Assembly: GCF_018687715.1 (NCBI RefSeq)
Contig: NC_056757.1
Span: forward strand, 9,604,501-9,668,500
Direction: 5' to 3'
Source: Carya illinoinensis
Lineage: Eukaryota > Streptophyta > Magnoliopsida > Fagales > Juglandaceae
DNA length: 64,000 bases
Shown here: positions 45,211 to 55,376 of the stretch, one piece after another
How positions within the stretch are numbered: the stretch's first letter is position 1
How the letters are laid out: each line of letters starts with the position of its first letter
The notes under the pieces: model-generated
Told to the model about the DNA's origin: nothing
Databases searched by the model: none
The model's input: only the letters and a program-made list of their open reading frames with translations
Position numbers and translations under genes: made by a program

Positions 45211-46620
45211 CAAATGATAATTTATTTTAGTCAAAAATTAAAAAGAAAATAGGTATTTATATTTCAAAAGTACATTCAATACAAATATAACAAGTCTAAA
45301 AATTCTGTACTAAAAAAATAAAATAGTAATAATACTAATATTGTTATCAGTATAGAATTTTGTAAATCCCAAAAGCTCTGCAAAACAAGAAAGTTAGTTG
45401 CTTGGAGGTCTGAACTCATGTTGCATAAATGTCTTCATTTGGAGTTGCATCTCTCTATTAAGCTCTTGTTGTTGTTCTGCATCATGTTTCATGCGCATCT
45501 CCATGTCTACGTTCTTTGCTAATTAAGTCTCTAACTGTTGCTGTCTTGCAATCAATTGTTTGATCGTGAAATTTGCATCCTCTAACCTTTTGGAGGCACT
45601 ATTTGGCATTGATGAAGAGTTTGAAGGCTTTACACAATGATCCAAACCCCTCAAATATCCTAAGCATTGACCTAGAACTTGTGTTAAAATATCAACATCA
45701 CTTCTTGATGAATTCTCATCAGACACAGCTTTAGCATGGAGTGCAACCATCTTATCCTACACAAAACACAAAGAATTAATATCGTGACAAAAGTTAAAAT
45801 ACTTTTAATTGAAAAAAGTTATAATATTTACATAATTTTTACGAGCATCTAGACAAGTCCACTCTCCACCACAATAGTATGTGATGCAGCATAAAATTTT
45901 ATCAGATTATAATTAGTGTCTGACTCTTTGTATAGGATCATAAAGTGAATATTAAAATTATTACCTCTTAAAAACAAACTATATAGAATAAAAAAAAATA
46001 AAAAGTAGATTACCAATTTCATAGAGAGGTGACAGAAAGATTTTGAGCCTGCATAAGGATGAATCTTCAATTTCAATCTATTTTACTTGTTTATAGAACT
46101 TTGCTCCTGCATAGAAGTTGTAAATATTATTAGTAATTGAAAATTATAAATAGGAAACATAAATAATTTATTTAATCTACCTTATGTGATTGATCTCTAA
46201 ACATGTCGCAAAATGTTTCCCAATCAAAAGTCTAGACATCCTAAAAAGGATGCTAGCATGCATGTTCCTTGTCCCCATACTTCTCTTAATGCTCGTGGCA
46301 CCTTAGCTTATACTTGCGGAATGCATTACACATAAGCTCATTGGCAGCTTTATACTCCTCTTTCTGACCAAAATTTAGTTTGAAGTCATCCTTGAAAAAG
46401 TATATACACAAAGATATTGTCATTTAAAATATTAAATAATATAAAAATAAATTTATTATTTAAATTATACGTACGAAACAATGCTTCTTTATAATCTCTT
46501 TCACATATTTTGGGATATGCCATGAACTTGCAGCCAAATGTGCATAAGTCTGTGTAAGAGCGCCCACATGTGATGCAAGCTAAGTTGCTTATTGTCCCTC
46601 GCCTCCAGTTTCATCAGAAA

Positions 46621-47077
46621 TGTGATGACTCACTTTTACGTATATTTTCATTGAAGGGGTTTTTTAATTTAATTAATATATTAGTTCTTTTATTTTAAAT
46701 TATTGTATTTTAAATTTATTTATTTTATTTGATGTGGTGTTTAATTTATTTTGGTCGTCTTATGTTTTTTAAAATCGTTTTTGGCGGATCTGTTGTTGGA
46801 TTCCGGAAGTGAGGATTGGACCTCATTTTCTTTCTCCCTCTTTTCTTTTCTATTTTTCTTTTCCTTTTCTCTTTTCCTTTTCTTTTTCTTTTCGTTCTTT
46901 TCTTTTTTTTCTTCTTTTCTTTCTTCTTCCTCCTTCCTCCCGCGCACAAGCTCTCTCTCCTCTCCCCTTTGCCGTTTCGGCTTAGACACCCAGACCGCCG
47001 CCGTCGGCCAACACAACCACCACCCTCTGACTCCCCTCCGGCCGGTGAACACCCCCACCAAAAATATCCTCCATCCG
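46621..47077 (+). repeat. Element A 5' LTR, first 457 bp only
   Basis: Matches the start of the 3' LTR (58,864-59,325) and breaks at CTCCATCCG, where element B begins. It includes a T/C-only tract (46,826-46,935). Confidence 0.88.
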
Positions 47078-47343
47078 TGTGACGTCCCCAAATCTCCACG
47101 CACGGACATGGGGAAATCGAGACATTCGGATGGTGATATCACGGATCACTACCCTATCGACGAGTGCCAAGTGTGTGTATAAGCAATAAAAGTGCACAAA
47201 GAAACACGCAGCGGATAGCAAAGTCATAAACTAAATACTAGAATTTTTTCTTAATTTAATACAAAGCTATTCGAAACATACATATTAAAATATTACAAAC
47301 TACAAATATTATTCAAATCCAACAACAAGACATTAACTTCCAC

Positions 47344-47436
47344 TCAAAACTCCGGCGGAGCCGCATCCTCGGGCTCAGCCTCCTCCTCCTCTTCCTCAAT
47401 CTCTGCACCAAAATCTACGGTACCAAAAATGGTGCC
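47344..47436 (-). other. Conserved acidic mini-ORF inside the Tekay LTR
   Basis: Minus-strand reading GTIFGTVDFGAEIEEEEEEA then EPEDAAPPEF and stop. Closely similar readings occur in the same place in the other LTR copies: 53,155-53,240 (minus), 60,541-60,600 (plus, then frameshifted) and 62,387-62,475 (minus). It may be a coding exon or leader peptide in the LTR transcript, or simply sequence conserved for other reasons. No known domain. Confidence 0.4.
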
Positions 47437-48770
47437 GCAAAAATCCAAACACTAGATGAAAACATATTAAAACTCAAACAATATGCATGAAAGGATGCCA
47501 ATGCCCATAACCCGTAAAAGCATATTTTTCCACGCAAACCAAAAGCCCATTTGGCCCCAAAACATATTACTTTCCAAAACTTGCCAAAAGTCTCATTTGG
47601 CCCAAAACCAACTCAATCCATTAACCAATTAATCCGTATGCACCATGACCTCCCCTAGGGGTTATCCGCACACCCTGGCTCCTGTGCCACACCACAGGTA
47701 ACAACCACGCGTGTGACACCTAAACGAGCGATGCCCAATTCCACGCCCCGCACGTTCGTAGCCAAGCATCCTCTAGCCCTCGCCAGCGAAGGGCCATGGA
47801 GTCGGTACGTAGAGCATTACCATCCCGCCCGCTCCCGTTGTCGCCCAGCAACAACTCAGGGGACATCACTCAGTATATTACGCTCCCGACTGAACAGAGG
47901 AGTTCCATCGAGATAATAACTCATCCCAGCTTGGGCTCGTGAGACACACGCACCCGAAAATCCATTTACACTAATAAAACAGGATTTTCTCAATTACATA
48001 AAATGCACGTGCATGCACCATGTAAATGCAATCTCAAGGCACAAACCAACCAACCAATCACAAATCAACAAATTAAGTAACTCCGTCCTCAATCCATCCG
48101 ATCCCCGAACTCCTCGGACTCTGTCCCGAATCAACCAACCAACAGATAAATAATTATAAGAGAAAAATATATTTAAATCTAAAAGTAGAGTTTGGAAAAT
48201 ACTTATAGCACTATACGGTATTTTTTGAAAGCTTGCGGCGTTGCAAACGGCGGAGGAAAAGCAACGTAACAGTGTAATTTACACTGTGGCCATGGGTAAT
48301 AAATTATCCACTTTCGAACGGGGACAAACTAGGATATGAAATTGATAGGAAATGGTCTTGAGATGTTTATGAAGTTAAAGGAAGTGAATTTTGGCTGTGG
48401 GTGGCGGTGGAAACGGCAGTGGAAGGCCAAAAACGGGCTGAACAGAGTTGAGCTCGTGGGAGCTGCTCTGACAATGAATTGAGGCCGGAAATGGGTGGGT
48501 TAGGTCGGCAAGAGGTAGAGGAAGAAGCTGTGAAGAGGTGGTGGCCTGAGGTGGTGCAACGGCGCCGAAATCGATAAAAATCCATGCGGAAAGAAATGGC
48601 TCTAGGTAGCTAACGGCCGGCCGGATGGGGGAGATATTTGGTGGGGTGGTGCGCTGGCCGGAGGGGGTTTGAACGCCTCTGGCTGTGTTGGCCACATCGG
48701 CTAGCGGCGGCAGTCTGGGTGAAGGGGCTGGTGGGCGACGGGGAGAGGGGAAAAGGGGTGCAGCGTGCGC

Positions 48771-48868
48771 GGGGAGAGAAAGAGGAAGAAGAAAGAAAAA
48801 GAAAAAGAAAAAAGAAGAAAAGGAAAGAAAAAGAAAAGGGAAAAAGAAAAGATGAGGGAAAAGAAATG
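48771..48868. repeat. Purine-only tract in the Tekay LTR
   Basis: About 100 bp of A/G (AAGAAAAAGAAAAAGAAAA-like). Equivalent tracts lie at 46,826-46,935, 54,583-54,667, 59,072-59,170 and 63,893-64,000. The long KEKKRKR or SFLFLFF reading frames here are low-complexity shadows. Confidence 0.9.
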
Positions 48869-49071
48869 AGGTCCAGTCCTCACTCTAGAAACTAAAAACT
48901 TATCCGCCAAAAACGATTTCAAAAACATAAAACGACTAAAATAAATTAAACACTACATCAAACAAAATAAAAATTAATTTAAAATACAATATTTTAAAAT
49001 AAAAGAACTAATATATTAATTAAATTAAAAGGTGTCTTCAGTGAAAATACACGTAAAAACGGGTTATCACA

Positions 49072-49084
49072 TCCTCCCCCCTTA
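49072..49084 (-). promoter_or_regulatory. Element B polypurine tract
   Basis: On the minus strand TTTAAGGGGGGAGGA directly upstream of the 3' LTR; identical in style to A's tract at 58,852. Confidence 0.85.
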
Positions 49085-51636
49085 AAACAAATTTCGTTCT
49101 CGAAATTTACAAGATCAACCATCAGCACCAAAAAGATACAAGATACAACTCTGAACATAATTGAGAGATACATATCATCGACAACTCCCAACAAATCCAA
49201 TGGTTATTATCTTCACACCATAAATTGCTAATATCGACGACGCCCCTGCTTTACCTTCCGAATTTTCATCCTATTCCAACCTTGGTAACCTAATAGCCAC
49301 TTCCAAAATTAACCATCAATAAACAAAATTTGCACGACCAAAAGATTAATCTCTCATTAAAACTTTGAATCACTACTAATTCCTCAAAATCAACACAAAA
49401 TTTGAATACCTAAGTATCTCCAAAAATCATGCTTTCGCGCGCACTCTGATAACTCGCCAACATACCTGAAGGTTATATCCTCATAAATTAACATCATCAA
49501 GTACAAGCTCAATCCACACCTAATCACAAGAAAACCCTTACCACATTTCTATAGAAAATAATATACTTGCAAAACCACAAATCTCCACTCATTCCTCAGT
49601 TGGCCATCATTGCCCTAATCAAAATCAACATTCTGCAAAAATACATCCATTGATTGATGACAGAATCCAGTACTTAAACAAACTCTAGGCCCCAATTTGA
49701 AAACACATAACATCATCCCAAAATACACCTGTCTCTTCTAAAGATAAGGAACATCTCCAAAAAACCCAAGTCCTTCCCGGCCAACCAACGAGAGCGCCTA
49801 TAACCTCTATCCGATATCCCACACTTCAAGCTCATTACCTATATCTTGAATAACATCCAATCTTGCAATAACTAACTCACTATAAACTACCATTGACTTC
49901 ACCTAGACATAATCGAAACGCTCTTGGTAACTCACCCACCTACTTGTACTATTAAAAACTTTAGTTTTAGTACAACTAATTCCTTCAGTAGCACTTCACA
50001 AATAAATCTCAAGACAGGCCATATTATTTAAATTTTCAATCCATCAAAAACTATTAAACAACACTCATGGATCCTACTACTTTATTACTTCATACATATG
50101 ATTATGCTACCCACCGTTGATGCACAAGTTTCAACTTCCAAGATTTATTACTTCATACACCACACATGGTGACCCAACGATCTCTTTTCAAGTTAAATAA
50201 CCATATCCCCAATTCTCCCAACTGGATACTTGATCTCCAAAGAAAAGTATAGCCTCACCAATTTAAATTCCTATGACTTCAAGTCGCAATTAATTCTCAA
50301 GATAAACACAACAGTCGCTTCAAACCATCATCCCAATGGGTAATCCGCTTTGACTGCCATTCAACTTACCAAACAACTCAAAGCCAAAATCTCTTGAATT
50401 TAATATTACCACACAGATTCCTCTTCAACTCCTACCAAGCCAAAAATAGATGAGACTAGGACTAGCACTCCCCGAAATCCATATGCACTTACCATTACTA
50501 CTCATCGATCTCATGCACTCTTAGCCAACGCCATAAATCATTCAAACGTACAAGTGGTCCATTATCACATTTACATCCCCTGGACTTATATCCTCAACTC
50601 AACAAGAATCATTCCTGAATCTACTCAACTTATATCCTTAAATCAGCAACTAGCCATTGCTTAAAGTTTGGTATCAAGAATGACCTTAGACCTGCTAAGA
50701 ATCCATTCCCAAAAGTCTACAGATCATATAGCCTCAAATTCAATCGTATTCAATACCAACACAAAATCTATTATTTCCAACACCCTGATGGACCTATATC
50801 TTTCGAATCGATAAAATCATTTCCTAAAATCTACTACTACAACCTCGAGTTAACAATAATTATTTTCTAAACTAGCTCGATATCTTCAATCCTCAAAGAA
50901 TTACCCAAACTAGATCATTACCGCCAATCCTCAAAGAAATCTACTCTAGAAAACTTTTCATATCAATAACTCAACTCCAATCAACCCCGTTTTAATGGTT
51001 ACAAACTAATCACTCACTAGAATAGATCAAGCTACAACAATAAGTTTGTAAAACTAAGAACTCAATTCTTATTATAAATCAGTCCTTCAACTTTGCAATT
51101 CTAAAACCTTAAATCAAATAAGAATCATCTTCCGGAACTTCTAAGATGAAGGAACTTACATCCCATAAAAGAAAAAACGACTCCCGAATCTTTCAAATTC
51201 TAAAACATTAATAGATAATAAATCATTTTCTGAAATTTTCAAGATTGGTGGCTTTAATCCAAACATTCACCTTAAAAGCTTGTAAAATCTAAAGCCCCAA
51301 TTGCCACCAAATTACTCATCCAAATCACGAAATCTAAAACTCGAAATTTAATTATTCCCCCCAAAGCATGTCGAACCTAACACATTAATTACTATAAACT
51401 TATTTTCCTAAAGTCTATAAGGCCCCAAACTTTAAAACTTTGCTGAAACTTCATAAAATCTAACATCGAAATTTGTTGAACTTACAACCTAATGCGTTAT
51501 AGACCATTTCATAAACTCCACAGAACCAAAGAACTCAATTATTCTACTTCCCTAAAAGATCACCCAGATCATGCCATTCTCTCTCCAAGCTTCGATAATA
51601 TACAATACAAACCACACAAGGCGTCATCACAAAAGA
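49085..51636 (-). other. Element B internal non-coding region replacing pol
   Basis: About 2.55 kb, A/C/T-rich and G-poor on the plus strand (many CTCAA, CCAAAA and AATCTC words), with no ORF above about 60 codons and no recognisable pol domain. It begins, on the minus strand, right after the gag stop and the conserved splice donor. Its origin is unknown. Confidence 0.65.
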
Positions 51637-52308
51637 TTAGATTAGACCCATACCTGCCATGACTCCAGCATTCTGAGTCTCCACAACCTCGCCTCCAACG
51701 GTACCAAGAGTCACTGCGTACATTCGAGCCCAAGCTAATTGCCTTTGGTTAGTTCTACCCCAGCGACGAGCTCCACGGCTTTCTTGAACTCGACTAGGGC
51801 ACTCATGAGCAAAATGCCCCGTCTAACCGCATTCAAAACATTGGTTACTACCCAGACAACACTCGCCTCTGTGAGCTCTACTACATTTGCCACAAATTGG
51901 AACTTGGCCTCCCATACGCACACCGGGGGCTGCCAATGATCGGATTCCTGTCATCTGCATAAACTTTTGTGGTGATCCAGAACTGCTTCCTTCACCATCA
52001 ATGTTTAGCCTCTTCTGACCTAGAGGGGAGCCCACATTCAAACCAACCTCACGCTCTACAAGAGTGGCCACATCCACAAAATCCTAAAAAGTGGATATCC
52101 GGTAGCTGACCATCATTCAGCGTATATCAGGACGTAGACCCTCCTGAAAACGCTCGGCCTGCATCTCTCCTCCGAGGCAATGAGGTGGGGAGCAAATCGC
52201 CAAGCTTGAGAACTCTCTTGCTTTTTGCCGCCTCACAGAAGCGGGCAAGAAGCGATCATTAAATTCTTTCTTAAAGCGCTGCCAGGTCACAGTGGCAAAA
52301 GACCCCAA
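51637..52308 (-). pseudogene. Element B gag remnant
   Basis: Minus-strand reading: TWQRFKKEFNDRFLPASVRR and QKAREFSSL, an internal deletion, EMQAERFQEGLRPDIR, then VDVATLVEREVGL, GSPQKFMQMTG and zinc-knuckle-like CGKCSRAHRGEC. A second knuckle, CFECG*TGHFAHEC, has a stop. Then NQRQLAWARMYAVT. It ends GMGLI and TAA (51,637-51,639). The last residues follow G|GTATGG, the same potential donor (51,653-51,652) and the same stop position as in A. The N-terminal part of gag is missing or unrecognisable. Confidence 0.78.
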
Positions 52309-52865
52309 ACCTTAAATAAAATTCCCTTAAAAATATCTTTAAAGTTCGTTGAACCTACACTCTCCTATACTATAGCCTCGTTATATAAATTCTACAAAAC
52401 CTTGACCTCAATCATCTTAAGCGACTTAAAGCTAATTCCTCTCCTCATTGCTACGTGAGTTCTCACCTTACAAAGATTGTCTAAACCATGACATTCCCTT
52501 CAGACCTCAACATCATGCAAGCAAACCACATCGCTAAAAAAAATTCAAGCCTACTACACTAAATGTTCATGCCTAATAATAGTATCCTCGATTATACCGC
52601 CTTCCTGCCACAACACAACCTTTGACCTCCTTTAAGAAAAAAAAATAAAAGCAACAACATAAAACCAAAAATCCAAACCAAACCACATAACAAGAAAACA
52701 AAAAGAAACCAGCATGCAATAACATAACTAAATAAATACAAGCAAGTTAAATCAAATAAATTCAAATCAAATAGCAACTATACTTAAAATAAATTTTTAA
52801 AATACAACTTTAAAAACATTCTGGTACTACCTATGGAACATGTGGTTTTATCCAAAACCAAACCA
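52309..52865 (-). other. Element B 5' untranslated region; no gene
   Basis: Between the primer site and the gag remnant; A-rich, with no recognised coding sequence. Confidence 0.5.
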
Positions 52866-52876
52866 CTCTAATACCA
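52866..52876 (-). promoter_or_regulatory. Element B primer-binding site
   Basis: Minus strand TGGTATTAGAG two bases after the LTR end; close to the initiator tRNA-Met type of site with a C-to-T change. Confidence 0.8.
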
Positions 52877-52878
52877 TC

Positions 52879-54667
52879 TGTGACGCCCCCAAATCCCCAC
52901 GCACGGATACGAAAAAATCGAGACATCCGGATGGTGACATCATGGGTCACCACTCTATCGACGAGTGCCAAGTGTGTGTATAAGCAACAAATGTGTACGA
53001 AGAAACACACAGCGGATAGTAGAGTCATAAACTAAATACTAGAATTTTTTCTTAGTTTAATACAAAGCTGTTCAAAACATATATATTAAAATATTACAAA
53101 CTACAAATATTATTCAAATCCAACAACAAGAAATTAACTTCCACTCAAAACTCCGGCGGAGCCCCATCCTCGAGCTCAGCCTCTTCCTTCTCTTCATTGA
53201 TCTCCACACCAAAATTTACGGTACCAAAAATGATGTCGCAGGTAAGTAAAATTCAAATACCACTAGATAAAAACATATTAAAACTCAAACAATATGCATG
53301 AAAGGATGCCAATGCCCATAACCCGTAAAACCATATTTTTCCACGCACGCCAAAAGCCCATTTGGCCCAAAAACATATTACTTTCCAAAACTCGCCAAAA
53401 GTCCCATTTGGCCCAAAACCAACTCAATCCATTAACCAATTAATCCGTATGCACCATGACCTCCCCTAAGGGTAATTCGCACACCCTGGCTCCTGTGCCA
53501 CACCGCAGGTAACGACCACAGGTGTGACACCTAAACAAGCGGTGCCCAGTTTTGCACCCCGCGTGTTCATAACCAAGCATCCTCTAGCCCTCACCAGCGA
53601 AGGGCCATGGAGTTGGTATGTAGAGCATTACCATCCCACCTGCTCCTGTTGTCGCCCAGCAACAACTCAGGTGACATCACTCAGTATATTACGCTCCCGA
53701 GTGAACAGAGGAGCTCCACCGAGATAATAACCCATCCCAACTTGGGCTCATAAGACACACGCACCTGAAAATCAATTTACGCCAATAAAACAGGATTTTC
53801 TCAATTAAATAAAATGCACGTGCATGCACCATGTAAATGCAATCTCAAGGCATGAACCAACCAACCAATCACAAATCAACTAATCAAGCAACTCTGTCCT
53901 CAATCCATCCGACCCCCGAACTCCTCGGACTCAGTCTAGAATCAACCAACCAACAGATAAATAATTATAAGAGTAAAATATATTTAAATCTAAAAGTAGA
54001 GTTTGGAAAATACTTACAGTACTATACGGTATTTTTGAAAGCTCGCGGCGTTACAAACAGCAGAGGAAAAGCAACGTAACAATGTAATTTACACTGTGGC
54101 CGTGGGTAATAAATTACCCACTTTTGAACGGGGACAAACTAAGACATGAAATTGATAGGAAATGGTCTTGAGATATTTATGAAGTTAAAGGAAGTGAATT
54201 TTGGCCGTGGGTGGCTGTGGAAATGGCGAAGGAAGGCCAAAAATGGGCTGAACAGAGTTGAGGTCGTGGGAGCTACTCTGGCAACGGATCGAGGCCGAAA
54301 ATGGGTGGGTTAGGTTGGCAAGACGTAGAGGAAGAAACTGTGAAAAGGTGGTGGCCGGAGGTGGTGCGACGGCGCCAGAATCGGTGAAAATCTATTCGGA
54401 AAGTAATGGTTCAAGGTGGCTAACGGCTGGCCGGATGGGGGAGATATTTGGTGGGTGGTGCACTGGCCGGAGGGTGTTTTAATGCCGGTGGCTGTGTCGG
54501 CCAGCGGCAGCAGTCTGGGTGAAGGGGCTAGTCGGCGACAGCGAGAGGGGAAAAGGGGTGCAGCGCACGTGGGGAGAGAAAGAGGAAGAAGAAAGAAAAA
54601 GAAAAAGAAAAAAGAAAAAAAATGAAAGAAAAAGAAAAGGGAAAAAGAAAAGATGAGGGAAAAGAAA
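52879..54667 (-). repeat. Element B 5' LTR, truncated
   Basis: Parallels 47,078 to about 48,866 and breaks off inside the purine tract at 54,667. About 200 bp of the LTR's outer end are absent. The next base begins A's gag. Confidence 0.88.
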
Positions 54668-55295
54668 GTTCTCAAACTTGGTCCAAGAGAGCATGACTGT
54701 GGAACAATACGCCTGAAGATTTATAGAACTTAGGCGATTTGCTCCCCACCTCATCGCCATGGAAGAGATGCAAGCCGAGCGTTTCTAGCAGTGTCTACGT
54801 CCTAATATATGCCGGATGATGGTCTATCACAGGATTTTCACTTTTCAGGATTTAGTGGACTCGGCCACTCTTGCAGAGCGAGAGAATAATTTGAGTATGG
54901 GCTCCCCTCCAGGACATAAGAGGCGAAGTTTTTCTGGTGAAGGAAGTAGTTAGGGTTCGCCTCAAAAATTTGTTCAGCGGATCGGGACTCGACCACAAGC
55001 GGCCTTGGGTGTTCGTATGGGAGGACGAGTGACAGTTTGCGGAGTTTGTAATAGAGCCCATGTGGGTGAGTGCCCTTCGGGTGGGGCTCGATGCTATAAT
55101 TGTGGCCAGTAGGGTCACTTTGCTCGTGAGTGTCTTAGGCCAGTTCAAGGAAGCCATAGAGGTAGACGTGGTGGAAGAACAAATCAAAGGCAAACAATGC
55201 AAGCCCGGGTTTATGCTGTCACACCCAGAGATGTTGATGATAAGGCACCAGCGACCCATGATGCTGGAGTAATTATAGGTATGGATCTAATTTAA
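54668..55295 (+). pseudogene. Element A gag, C-terminal part
   Basis: The capsid/nucleocapsid protein of a Tekay-like element; the N-terminal half was lost at the B junction. Reading: SNLVQESMTVEQYA, EEMQAERF, LVDSATLAERENNLSMGS, GSPQKFVQRIG, a first knuckle CGVCNRAHVGEC and a second, CYNCGQ*GHFAREC, in which Q-TAG interrupts. Then RGGRTNQRQTMQARVYAVT and DDKAPATHDAGVI. Unspliced, the frame ends IGMDLI and TAA (55,293-55,295). The intron donor lies at 55,279. Several other stops are present. Confidence 0.85.
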
Positions 55296-55376
55296 TTTAA
55301 TTTTTGGATTTGATTTTTGGTGTGCTTTGGTTTCTTCCTTGTTTTTGGATTTCATGGGTTAATGTATTTGGTTTAG
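55279..55376 (+). other. Probable 98-bp intron separating gag and pol in element A
   Basis: Donor G|GTATGG (55,279) and acceptor TTTGGTTTAG|GG (55,376), in T-rich sequence. Joining 55,278 to 55,377 places the first base of a gag-frame codon with two bases that continue the pol frame, giving [12 protein letters not shown] before the protease. Without splicing, the gag frame ends 17 bases into the intron. Element B keeps the donor and the stop. It is a prediction from sequence only. Confidence 0.65.

Larger units (their letters stand above)
47078..49071 (-). repeat. Element B 3' LTR (1,994 bp, complete)
   Basis: Plus-strand ends TGTGACGTCCCC and GGGTTATCACA; same layout as A's 3' LTR in reverse. 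Contains an A/G-only tract at 48,771-48,868. Confidence 0.9.
47078..54667 (-). mobile_element. Element B: non-autonomous, pol-less Tekay-like element inside A
   Basis: Opposite orientation to A. The 3' LTR is 47,078-49,071 (TGTGACG...TTATCACA on the plus strand), polypurine tract 49,072-49,084, gag remnant 51,637-52,308, primer site 52,866-52,876 and truncated 5' LTR 52,879-54,667. Its LTRs are clearly of the same family as A's. No pol domain is present. The internal region between the gag stop and the polypurine tract (about 2.55 kb) has no RT, RNase H or integrase trace. It must have depended on enzymes made elsewhere, for example by A-like elements. Confidence 0.82.

Noticed and set aside
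46751..47182. ORFs of 60-145 codons rich in K/E/R or F/S/L in the LTRs (also at 48,638, 54,310, 59,041 and 63,746)
   Set aside because: They are translations of pure purine or pyrimidine tracts and occur on both strands; low complexity, not genes.
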